Source of the DNA: a virus
DNA length: 24,768 nucleotides
IMG/VR virus record: IMGVR_UViG_3300033182_000864
Span: 1 to 24,768 of that record
Reading direction: 5' to 3' (one strand)
The stretch's first letter is position 1. Each line of letters begins with the position of its first letter. Made by a program: the position numbers and the translations under genes. The notes beneath the pieces were generated by a model. It was given only the letters and a program-made list of their open reading frames with translations, was not told the DNA's origin and did not search any database. Positions 16,682-22,930 of the stretch are shown in pieces.

Positions 16682-17674
16682 ATGCCATATGTTAAAAGTA
16701 TTAGAGGAAATTTTTTAAATCCTAAGAAGGAAGGAGAACTTTCCGTAACTGACGTTTATGATTTTGTTGGAGGAGACGAAATCATCACCGCTGGCGGTTA
16801 TAGAATACATATGTTTACTACAGTAGGTGATCATTCTTTTAGAGCAATTCCTAAAGCAAATGTTCCTAGTTCAGTGTTAGCAGCCACAGGTAATTCGCTA
16901 ACTTGCCAAATTCTTGTTGTTGCTGGTGGCGGCGGAGGCGGCACACGAAACGGTGGCGCAGGATCAGGTGGTACTGACGGCGGCGCAGGTGGCGGCGCAG
17001 GCGGCATGATCGATCATCCGGGATTAGAGTTAACTGTTGCAGACTATCCCGTTACAGTTGGTCGCGGCGGCTACGGTGGCAGTAACGGTTATGGATCAGG
17101 CGAAACATATGGAGAGAAAGGATTAAATTCGGTAATGGGTCCTTTAACTGCAATAGGCGGCGGCTATGGCGGCGCAGGCCCTGGTGGTCCAGTTGCTAAT
17201 GGTGGCCCTGGTGGTTCAGGTGGTGGACGCGGTGGCGGCGGTTCTCCAAACACAGGTGTATATGGTATTGCACAACAGCCAGGACAGTCAGGAGATTCAG
17301 GTACCTACGGTTACGGTTTTAATGGTGGCCCTAATCCAAACCAAGCACCATACTCAGGTTCTGGCGGCGGCGGCGCCAGTGGCTCAGGAGGAACAGGAGG
17401 TAACGGTCGTGTTGCTCCAGGCGGATCCGGTAGAAACTCGTCAGCATCAGGCTCAACAATAACATATGCCGGTGGCGGTGGCGGCGGCGGTGGCGGCCCT
17501 TCACCAGTTTCTGCAGGCCCTGGTGGTCCTGGTGGTGGTGGCTCTGGTAATTCAGGCACCGGTTCTACAAACCGCGGCGGTGGCGGTGGTGGCGGCAATG
17601 GTAACCCTGTAGGTGGCCCAGGTGCCGGCGGTCGAGCAGGTCCAGGAATTGTTGTTGTAAGATATACTGCTTAA
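16682..17674 (+). CDS. Glycine-rich tail-fibre adhesin, 330 aa
   Basis: The ATG follows a GAGAG SD. Residues 30-56 carry a GGDEIITAGGYRIHMFTTVG module, and QILVVAGGGGGG starts at 76. From there to residue 318 the chain is a dense array of Gly-rich runs (GGAGGGAGG, GGYGGAGPGG, GGRGGGG, GGGGGGGGG) separated by short loops. The end, PGIVVVRYTA, is the usual closing strand of this class. Such domains resemble the polyglycine-II helical sandwiches of phage tip adhesins (for example gp38 of S16-like phages), whose variable loops bind host receptors. Receptor recognition is therefore the likely role, but no receptor can be named. The GGTGGCGGC-type repeats are prone to slippage and recombination. 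Its stop overlaps the convergent oxygenase gene by four bases. Confidence 0.85.
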   Translation: MPYVKSIRGNFLNPKKEGELSVTDVYDFVGGDEIITAGGYRIHMFTTVGDHSFRAIPKANVPSSVLAATGNSLTCQILVVAGGGGGGTRNGGAGSGGTDGGAGGGAGGMIDHPGLELTVADYPVTVGRGGYGGSNGYGSGETYGEKGLNSVMGPLTAIGGGYGGAGPGGPVANGGPGGSGGGRGGGGSPNTGVYGIAQQPGQSGDSGTYGYGFNGGPNPNQAPYSGSGGGGASGSGGTGGNGRVAPGGSGRNSSASGSTITYAGGGGGGGGGPSPVSAGPGGPGGGGSGNSGTGSTNRGGGGGGGNGNPVGGPGAGGRAGPGIVVVRYTA

Positions 17675-18186
17675 AAACTTTTATGCCAAGCAGCAATGGT
17701 ATAACGTGTACCGTTGATTACTTCGTTAACACTGTGATTAACGATATTACCCGGAAAAGTGAGTAATGCTCCTTTTTCGGGTTTTATTTTTTCACCTTCG
17801 ATAATAGTTTCACCACCTTCAAACTCATCATTTAAATATAGTATTGTAGTATAAGGATGGTATTGATAATCTTTATGAGTAGGTTGATATACTCCAGTAC
17901 GCCATTCAGTAATATGATGATAATTTATAAACGCATTTTGATCAATAGTTTGGATATGTGTTGACAGATCGGCAGTTACTTTTTTAATAACATCAATATC
18001 ACTATCAAACTCATCGTTAGTTAAAGATGCTATAATAGGATATAGATTCAATATAATTCTGTCAGAAAATTTTGTAGAAAACTCGTGTTTGTATCTATTA
18101 TGAAAGTTTATTATTTTATCACACATTTTGTGTGATAAAAAATTTTCTCTAAAATAGACCTTAATTGGTTCCACCTGGCTTACCAA
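17671..18186 (-). CDS. 2-oxoglutarate/Fe(II) oxygenase, prolyl-4-hydroxylase type (A')
   Basis: The double-stranded beta-helix ligands are visible: H104-x-D106 (THKD), distal H151 (VNHSV) and the 2-oxoglutarate-binding R161 before YTIAAW. The YLNDEFEGGET strand is typical of the P4H alpha-subunit family, which hydroxylates proline or other side chains with O2 and 2-oxoglutarate. The start is TTG at 18186, supported by GGGAG seven bases upstream; GTG at 18174 is a weaker alternative. The gene overlaps the upstream oxygenase by 26 bases and is last in the cassette. At 171 aa it is little more than the catalytic core, lacking the longer N-terminal part of its relative at 21507-22160. A perfect inverted repeat lies in codons 16-24. 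Substrate unknown. Confidence 0.88.
   Translation of the reverse strand: MVSQVEPIKVYFRENFLSHKMCDKIINFHNRYKHEFSTKFSDRIILNLYPIIASLTNDEFDSDIDVIKKVTADLSTHIQTIDQNAFINYHHITEWRTGVYQPTHKDYQYHPYTTILYLNDEFEGGETIIEGEKIKPEKGALLTFPGNIVNHSVNEVINGTRYTIAAWHKSF
18114..18140 (-). other. Perfect 12-bp inverted repeat with 3-base loop (RNA hairpin candidate)
   Basis: TTTTATCACACA and TGTGTGATAAAA flank a TTT loop with no mismatch. The repeat lies inside the last oxygenase gene of the cassette, 20 bases beyond the stop of the preceding gene. On the minus-strand RNA the AAA loop is followed at once by an in-frame AUG that forms part of the stem. There is no U-run after the stem, so it is not a classical intrinsic terminator. 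Confidence 0.7.
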
Positions 18187-18844
18187 AAAACTTCTCCCAT
18201 TGGGTTTCAGAGTTCATACGTCTTGCTTCTGGTGGCATACCTAACATAGGTCTTGTATCATACTTTAGTTCTGCTCGAGGACCATTAGCATCAACATAAA
18301 ACATAAATGCTTGTATCTGTTTCTGTCCGTGGTATGGTAAACGCCAATGCGGTAACACATTACCCTTATAGATAACTATGTCTCCTGGTTTTTGTTTTAA
18401 TTCTATTATCTCGCCGTTGGTTCTTTCAAAATAAATAGGCCACGGATCAACTTCGTCATCGACTGAAATACAACAAGATACAGAAAATTCGCTACACGCT
18501 CTGTCAGTATGTCGTTTCATTTCAGATCCGTTGTAATATATTCTTGCATATGAATATGTAGGATAAACTTCGTAGCCTACTGTTTCTTCAACAATATCTT
18601 TCATTACGGATACTGATAATGCTTCAAAGATTAAAGGGCTGTACCAACTAAATGATTTATTAACCATTTCATCCGCAAATGGAAATTCATTACTGTTAGT
18701 AGAATAACATCTATAAGAAGGATCTTGTCTATTAACATTTAAAATTAATTGTTCGCTAAGTTCAAAATCCTTAGCCATTATTTTACACGCATCCGCACTT
18801 ACAACAGACGGTATTATTTCGTAATGATCATTAGCAAAGCTCAT
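18161..18844 (-). CDS. 2-oxoglutarate/Fe(II) oxygenase, HWR type (B')
   Basis: The ATG directly follows the TAA of the carbamoyltransferase, with AGGGA upstream inside that gene. Iron ligands are H112-x-D114 (KRHTDR) and H166 (PHWR). Around them are YPTYSYARIYYNG, WPIYFE, a KPGDIVIYKG strand and FMFYVDANGP. The same signature order occurs in the protein at 20891-21517, so the two are paralogues. The HxD...H triad and the following basic residue (R168) mark an intact member of the Fe(II)/2-oxoglutarate dioxygenase superfamily. Hydroxylation is the most likely reaction, on an unknown substrate. The C-terminal tail of about 38 residues after NGPR is charged and may dock a partner. Translational coupling to both neighbours is likely. 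Confidence 0.87.
   Translation of the reverse strand: MSFANDHYEIIPSVVSADACKIMAKDFELSEQLILNVNRQDPSYRCYSTNSNEFPFADEMVNKSFSWYSPLIFEALSVSVMKDIVEETVGYEVYPTYSYARIYYNGSEMKRHTDRACSEFSVSCCISVDDEVDPWPIYFERTNGEIIELKQKPGDIVIYKGNVLPHWRLPYHGQKQIQAFMFYVDANGPRAELKYDTRPMLGMPPEARRMNSETQWEKFFGKPGGTN
18194..18198 (-). promoter_or_regulatory. Shine-Dalgarno that sets a TTG start
   Basis: On the minus strand GGGAG (CTCCC on plus) sits seven bases before the TTG at 18186, inside the coding end of the upstream oxygenase. It is the reason for preferring TTG over the in-frame GTG twelve bases further in. Confidence 0.6.
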
Positions 18845-20521
18845 TTATTGTCCCTTTATTAATAATTTATGCTCAGGCAGATACAAGTAATCAATTTGTG
18901 AATTGTTTAAAGTGTTTATAGCCTGTTCTACAGTTTCGTTTATACAATCGCCTGCAAGATTAAACGATGTGTTCAATACCATCGGTATTCCGGTAATTTT
19001 TTTAAACTGTTCAATTACCTTATAAAACTCTAGGTTGTTTGTTTTTGTTAGTGTTTGTATTCTACAAGTATCGTCTACGTGCAGTACAGCAGGTATTAAA
19101 TGCTTTTTATCTTGTTTTGCATCTACAGCATACATCATAAAAAGCGATTCGTTTAAACTATATAAATCAAACCATTCTGACGCATTTTCTTTTAATACCG
19201 TAGCAGCAAATGGTCTAAACCATTCGCGTTTCTTAACTGTATTAACTTTGTCTTTTCCTTTAGGATCTCTTGGATCATAAAGGATGCTCCTATTGCCTAG
19301 TGCTCTAGGGCCTGCTTCAGAACGTCCTTGGAACATTGCTACAATATTTCCCTTAGCAATAAGATCTGCAACCTGCTCTGAAGTAACAGAATCAATAACT
19401 TGATTATCTGTTTTAACAACTACTTTATATGTAGGTCCATAATAAATTGATTTCTGTTCTTGTTGAATTTGATTTAACGAGTTTGCAATTATTAATGCAG
19501 CACCTAATGAAGTTCCTGCATCGCTGGAAAGAGGTTCAATATACACGTTAACATCTGAAGGCAAACTTTTTAGTATGTGATAATTAGCAACACAGTTTAA
19601 GAAAAATCCACCAGATAAACATAAATTTTTCTGTCTTGTTTTTGATAGCTCGTCTAGTATTTCTTCTAACACACACTGTTGTATATCTTCTTGGAGATCT
19701 CTAGCAAAGTCTGCTTGCTGCTCAAACTCCGTTAAGCCAGAAACGTTTATAAACCCTTCCTTTAGGTCATTATTTTTGTATTGAAAAATGTCGGTGTTAA
19801 GAACACCGTCCTTGTATATTTGAAATTTTCCTTTAGTACCAAAAGAAGACATTCCCATAACCTTTCCTGCATCTAGTTCGTGAAAATTAAAAAGTTTTGC
19901 AGTTTTTTGAAATGCTAATCCTTCGCTAAAAGAATTACTTAAAAACACACCTTCTGAAATATAATACTTACTACTAGGCAATGAAAAATTGACGCCTATG
20001 TGTTTTCTAACTACTTTAAAATCATTTGGATACGACGCAATGAACGAAGAACTAAGTTCTCTGCCATACGTTCCTTCTAAAAATCGTTTATCGTTAATAG
20101 GGTATTCAGATCCCATACCGTCTTTTATAATACACAACGCAGTGTCAAAACCTGAATTATAAAAAGCACACGCTGCGTGCAATTTATGATGTTCGTTTGA
20201 AAAATCGTATAGTTCAAAACCGTGATTGTAAAATGATTTGCCGAGACGCAGTATTAGTTCGCTATAGTAATCTAAACTTTCAAACATTTCTGCTCTTTGC
20301 ACCGGATGTACACCTGCAACTGCAAGGTAATCAATATAGTCTACGTAATCAACTATCTTATTAATAGCATTAAATGCAAATTCGTCATATTTTATATTTG
20401 AGAGTCTTTCATTTTCAATATGAAACAACAACTCGTTTCCTTTAATAAGACTAACTGACGAGTTGTGTCCTCTATTAATTCCTAGTATGATTTTGTTATG
20501 TGAAGTTTTTGAGTTGATCAT
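18845..20521 (-). CDS. NodU/CmcH (TobZ)-type O-carbamoyltransferase, 558 aa
   Basis: Start ATG at 20521, where the conserved fold begins 10 residues later; 32 more upstream codons are open, but they run out of frame through the preceding gene. N-terminal Kae1-like domain: GINRGHNSSVSLIKG, the HIENER segment, a metal-site-like EHHKLHAACAFYNSGF near 110-125 and IKDGMGSE. C-terminal domain: LCLSGGFFLNCVAN near 300, EPLSSDAGTSLGAA, AGPRALGNRSILYDPRD near 400, REWFRPFAATVL, VDDTCRIQTL and NTSFNLAGD near 515. All family blocks appear intact and the length is usual. The family moves a carbamoyl group from carbamoyl phosphate, via carbamoyl-AMP, onto a hydroxyl. Known acceptors include sugars and antibiotics, and some viral members act on 5-hydroxymethylcytosine. 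The acceptor here is unknown; the four neighbouring oxygenases suggest a hydroxylated substrate. Confidence 0.92.
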   Translation of the reverse strand: MINSKTSHNKIILGINRGHNSSVSLIKGNELLFHIENERLSNIKYDEFAFNAINKIVDYVDYIDYLAVAGVHPVQRAEMFESLDYYSELILRLGKSFYNHGFELYDFSNEHHKLHAACAFYNSGFDTALCIIKDGMGSEYPINDKRFLEGTYGRELSSSFIASYPNDFKVVRKHIGVNFSLPSSKYYISEGVFLSNSFSEGLAFQKTAKLFNFHELDAGKVMGMSSFGTKGKFQIYKDGVLNTDIFQYKNNDLKEGFINVSGLTEFEQQADFARDLQEDIQQCVLEEILDELSKTRQKNLCLSGGFFLNCVANYHILKSLPSDVNVYIEPLSSDAGTSLGAALIIANSLNQIQQEQKSIYYGPTYKVVVKTDNQVIDSVTSEQVADLIAKGNIVAMFQGRSEAGPRALGNRSILYDPRDPKGKDKVNTVKKREWFRPFAATVLKENASEWFDLYSLNESLFMMYAVDAKQDKKHLIPAVLHVDDTCRIQTLTKTNNLEFYKVIEQFKKITGIPMVLNTSFNLAGDCINETVEQAINTLNNSQIDYLYLPEHKLLIKGQ

Positions 20522-20888
20522 TAGGCACCCATAGATCGTGTAACTGGAAAGGTATGTTAAGTTCTTTAAGACGCTTGTATAATCTTTCCTGACAACCTGG
20601 ACCATAAAATGTTTCAATCCTGTCGTTATTAGATTGGTCGGTTGGATCCCATCCTTTTAGTAACATATAAAACTCTGCATACGGATCCCACGCAGCATAT
20701 AGATTAAACCATCCTGCTTCGAAGATTACTTCCCAAAGAGAAACGTCCTCTACTTGCATTTCTCTATCATATGTCCAGTCTACCTTAGGAGGATAAATTG
20801 GTTTATCCGAGTCCATAAAATTGTCATCCCAGAACTCGTCTTCGTCTGCTTTTACTAAGATGTTATATGTTGTTTTAAAAGTTGCCAT
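20496..20888 (-). CDS. Unknown small protein X, 130 aa (paralogue of the 22217 gene)
   Basis: The ATG lies two bases after the stop of the upstream oxygenase, and the 3' end overlaps the carbamoyltransferase start by 26 bases, so it is embedded in the cassette. Key segments are LWEVIFEAGWFNLYAAWDPY, AEFYMLLKGW, ETFYGPGC and LKELNIPF..HDLWVPN. The protein at 22217-22612 has the same order: TWEEIF, VYAAWSPY, VEFYLVV, ETFFGP, IKSLGIT and VWVE. No catalytic motif, signal peptide or membrane helix is visible. The many aromatic residues suggest a compact folded adaptor or a small enzyme. The family is not recognised; tight linkage suggests it acts with the carbamoyltransferase or the oxygenases. 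Confidence 0.85.
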   Translation of the reverse strand: MATFKTTYNILVKADEDEFWDDNFMDSDKPIYPPKVDWTYDREMQVEDVSLWEVIFEAGWFNLYAAWDPYAEFYMLLKGWDPTDQSNNDRIETFYGPGCQERLYKRLKELNIPFQLHDLWVPNDQLKNFT

Positions 20889-20890
20889 TG

Positions 20891-21517
20891 TTACAAGTAC
20901 TCTATATATGATTTATGATGTATGTTTTTACCTATTCTAGGAGTCTTTAATACTCCAATAGATTCACGTTCGTCAAATTTGTATTCTGGATAAGGGCCGT
21001 TTGCATCCACATAATGAAAAAATCCTTGAACGTGCCAAACGTCCTCTTCGTATTTTAATTCTTCTCTCCAGTGTTCAAGATCAACGCCTCTATAAATTAC
21101 TAAATCTCCGGGTTTGAGAGACACACTAGTTCCGTCCATATAGATAGGCCATTGGAATTTTCTGTCATCGTAACTATAACCTAAACACATTGTTGCTGAT
21201 ATTTCACAAGAAGGTCTATCAATATGTTTTTCTAATGTGTCACCGTTTCTATAAACACGATAAAATGAATACGTAGGATACAATGTTAATCCAGTATACT
21301 TTTCCATAGAAGAATGTAAATTTAATAACATTGCTTCCATTGCAGGATCAGCATACTTTGCGTGTGCGCCTAACACCTGTTGTCTATCCGGAGTAAAGTT
21401 CTGTGCTTCGTCAAATAAAGCGTATTGTGTTGCAAAATCAACAAGTTCCTTTGAAACTGCATTTTTTACTACAGCATACCCTTTCTTTTTAAAGTTGTCA
21501 ATTACTTTAGTCGTCAT
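20891..21517 (-). CDS. 2-oxoglutarate/Fe(II) oxygenase, HWR type (B)
   Basis: The ATG at 21517 overlaps the upstream oxygenase by 11 bases, with GGAGG located upstream. Iron ligands are H98-x-D100 (EKHIDR) and H149 (LEHWR), and R151 follows. LYPTYSFYRVYRNG, WPIYMDG, LKPGDLVIYRG and FFHYVDANGP match the protein at 18161-18844 in order and spacing. The product is a probable hydroxylase using O2 and 2-oxoglutarate, with unknown substrate. The N-terminal KKGYAVVKNAVSKELVDFA is the usual entry strand and helix of this superfamily. The C-terminus differs from its paralogue, being shorter and ending in HHKSYIEYL, so the two may act on different partners. Confidence 0.88.
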   Translation of the reverse strand: MTTKVIDNFKKKGYAVVKNAVSKELVDFATQYALFDEAQNFTPDRQQVLGAHAKYADPAMEAMLLNLHSSMEKYTGLTLYPTYSFYRVYRNGDTLEKHIDRPSCEISATMCLGYSYDDRKFQWPIYMDGTSVSLKPGDLVIYRGVDLEHWREELKYEEDVWHVQGFFHYVDANGPYPEYKFDERESIGVLKTPRIGKNIHHKSYIEYL

Positions 21518-22160
21518 AATTTGTAATGCCTCCGGTCTGATCTCGTACCCAAGTTACGAGTGCATATTTAGTACCTTTGGTTACAGGATGCGCTATGTGA
21601 GTGTACGCATAGTTAGAAGGGAATATTAACATCATTCCAGGTTGAGGTTTAATCTTAACATCAAAATTAACAAACTCAATTTCACCACCCTCAAAATCGT
21701 TATTAAGATAGAGTACAACTGTTAATGCTCTACCTGTTTCTGTTCCACCGTCGTAATGGGCTTTATATTGTTGATTATCGCTATACTTCAACAACGAATA
21801 GCGTTCTTGGTAGAAACTTTCATTAATCTTATAGCGGCGACCATACGGATTGATTCCAGCCATAATACACATAAAAAATTGATTGTGTATGTTTTGCATT
21901 AATGGATCATTTTGCGATTCAGCAATGTAACTAATCGCTAGTGCTTTGTTAGTTCGAGCATCTTGGAATACACCGTCGCCTATAGTTGGTGCTCGTACCC
22001 AACTATAATCATTATTTGGATCAGCAACAGCCTGCTCAACAAGATCTATAGTGTGTTGAGGATTTGGCCATACGTTTTCAAAGATATCTACACAACCTGC
22101 TACAGTAGCATCAGGTTTAAGTTCTCCAGGAAACAAGCCGTTTATGTATAATGTTGTCAT
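21507..22160 (-). CDS. 2-oxoglutarate/Fe(II) oxygenase, prolyl-4-hydroxylase type (A)
   Basis: This is the first gene of the minus-strand cassette; AAGGAAGG stands before the ATG. Catalytic residues are H135-x-D137 (KAHYDGG), H191 (AHPVTKG) and the 2-oxoglutarate-binding K198 before YALVTWV. YLNNDFEGGEIEF and KPQPGMMLIFPS are standard P4H-family strands, shared with the smaller protein at 17671-18186. Many P4H-type proteins hydroxylate prolines in structural proteins; in T4-like marine phages they are frequent but of unknown substrate. Residues 1-115 form a helical part with an NPQHTIDLVEQAV segment. As the promoter-proximal gene it probably shares one transcript with the five genes downstream. 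Confidence 0.9.
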   Translation of the reverse strand: MTTLYINGLFPGELKPDATVAGCVDIFENVWPNPQHTIDLVEQAVADPNNDYSWVRAPTIGDGVFQDARTNKALAISYIAESQNDPLMQNIHNQFFMCIMAGINPYGRRYKINESFYQERYSLLKYSDNQQYKAHYDGGTETGRALTVVLYLNNDFEGGEIEFVNFDVKIKPQPGMMLIFPSNYAYTHIAHPVTKGTKYALVTWVRDQTGGITNYDD

Positions 22161-22180
22161 ACTAACCTTCCTTTATATAC

Positions 22181-22186
22181 TTTATA
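22181..22186 (-). promoter_or_regulatory. Weak candidate -10 element for the oxygenase/carbamoyltransferase operon
   Basis: TATAAA on the minus strand lies in the 56-base divergent gap and has a poor -35-like TTTCAA 17 bases upstream. The gap also holds a tandem 9-base repeat, CTTTATATA (22171-22179 and 22180-22188). The gap must hold the promoter if the cassette is a single operon. The element itself is uncertain because the region is very AT-rich. Confidence 0.3.
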
Positions 22187-22216
22187 TATCGTTAAAATTC
22201 TTATTGAAATTTAATC

Positions 22217-22612
22217 TTGGTAAATATTTTTGTGGTAAATTTTAAAAGATATGATGATATCTACCTAACCAATAGCAACGGCATACAAGCGGTTGATCCT
22301 AAGTCCTTGCCTCCAAAAAAGCATTTAGCAAACGAAAAATTTGTGCCAGACATCGCAAATGTTGATACCTGGGAAGAAATCTTCCGCAAACAAAATTATG
22401 TTGGTGTTTATGCTGCCTGGTCGCCATACGTTGAATTTTATCTAGTTGTACACGAGTTATTTCTAAATACAGAATATGCTTGCGAAACATTCTTTGGTCC
22501 TACAGCATTAAATGACACCGTACAACGAATTAAATCTCTTGGCATTACACTAGACAAAGATTTTGTGTGGGTTGAAAGCATTGATCACCAAAACTTTGTT
22601 AATCAAATTTAA
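22217..22612 (+). CDS. Unknown small protein X', 131 aa, TTG start
   Basis: The frame opens after TGA 22205-22207 and the first usable start is TTG 22217 (GTG 22232 is the alternative); no ATG lies ahead of the conserved core. There is no clear SD. The core TWEEIF, VYAAWSPYVEFYLVV, CETFFGP, IKSLGIT and VWVESID matches the minus-strand protein at 20496-20888 in order. It is divergently placed from the oxygenase operon, and its stop overlaps the 83-aa gene by 14 bases. Function unknown. The weak start could mean low expression or early decay, although the reading frame is intact. Confidence 0.75.
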   Translation: MVNIFVVNFKRYDDIYLTNSNGIQAVDPKSLPPKKHLANEKFVPDIANVDTWEEIFRKQNYVGVYAAWSPYVEFYLVVHELFLNTEYACETFFGPTALNDTVQRIKSLGITLDKDFVWVESIDHQNFVNQI

Positions 22613-22850
22613 GCATAGTTAGCATCATATTTTTAGTATCATTAAACGTAATACTATCAAAGTATGGCAGAGTGTCAGTTGTGTTTAATGTAATTCCATT
22701 GTCTTTCAAAAGTAATGCCAGTTTATCTATTAGATCCTTCTGTGTAGCACATTTATTCAGCACATCACTATTAGCATCTATAATAGGTAATAACACTTTC
22801 ATAAATGTCTCGCTTACTTTGCCGTTAGATATAGATGAAATTTTATCCAC
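22599..22850 (-). CDS. Small helical protein, 83 aa, GTG start, unknown function
   Basis: GTG at 22850 is preceded by AGGAG with six bases spacing, and a sigma70-like promoter sits upstream. The 83-residue product is predicted mostly helical (ETFMKVLLPIIDAN, KDLIDKLALLLKDNG, TKNMMLTMLKF) with a short TLPYFDSITF stretch. No membrane segment, metal motif or DNA-binding motif is clear. It is a single minus-strand gene between two plus-strand genes and converges on protein X'. Its promoter type suggests early expression, unlike its structural neighbour. I do not recognise the family; a small host-takeover protein is possible but not supported beyond size and promoter. Confidence 0.7.
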   Translation of the reverse strand: MDKISSISNGKVSETFMKVLLPIIDANSDVLNKCATQKDLIDKLALLLKDNGITLNTTDTLPYFDSITFNDTKNMMLTMLKFD

Positions 22851-22869
22851 GCACTGCTCCTAACTAAAG

Positions 22870-22877
22870 CATAAATA
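22870..22877 (+). promoter_or_regulatory. Candidate T4-type late promoter (CATAAATA)
   Basis: CATAAATA lies 53 bases before the ATG of the cupredoxin-domain fibre gene and matches seven of eight bases of the T4 late consensus. It is in a non-coding gap, which makes it more credible than intragenic matches. Confidence 0.5.
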
Positions 22878-22886
22878 TACTATGTA

Positions 22887-22915
22887 ATTATCAATATTGA
22901 TAGTACGGTTATCAA
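22887..22915 (-). promoter_or_regulatory. Candidate sigma70-type (early) promoter for the 83-aa gene
   Basis: On the minus strand a -35 TTGATA (22910-22915), a 17-base spacer and a -10 GATAAT (22887-22892) each differ by one base from the bacterial consensus with ideal spacing. The AGGAG/GTG start follows downstream. The core of the spacer and the -10 coincide with a 14-bp palindrome. Confidence 0.55.
22889..22902. repeat. 14-bp perfect palindrome in a divergent promoter gap
   Basis: TATCAATATTGATA is fully self-complementary and overlaps the -10 of the minus-strand promoter. Short flanking arms TACTAT (22878-22883) and ATAGTA (22900-22905) are also complementary to each other. It could be an operator for a dimeric regulator, or chance in AT-rich DNA. 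Confidence 0.45.
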
Positions 22916-22930
22916 GATAGTGAAAAAATT

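Noticed and set aside
17311-17598. Proline-rich 95-codon frame on the minus strand
   Set aside because: It is the antisense of the Gly-rich repeats (GGN codons read as NCC), so its low complexity is a mirror image and not a protein.
16920-17650. A possible CRISPR-like or minisatellite array in the GGTGGCGG-rich stretch
   Set aside because: There are no fixed-length direct repeats with unique spacers; the repetition is explained by Gly codons in an open adhesin frame.
17655-17700. A terminator between the adhesin and the oxygenase gene
   Set aside because: The T/A-rich run at the junction lacks a credible GC stem on either strand.
20522-20617. A 32-residue N-terminal extension of the carbamoyltransferase
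   Set aside because: It overlaps the upstream gene in another frame, is not part of the family fold, and the ATG at 20521 starts just before the conserved GINRGHNSS strand.
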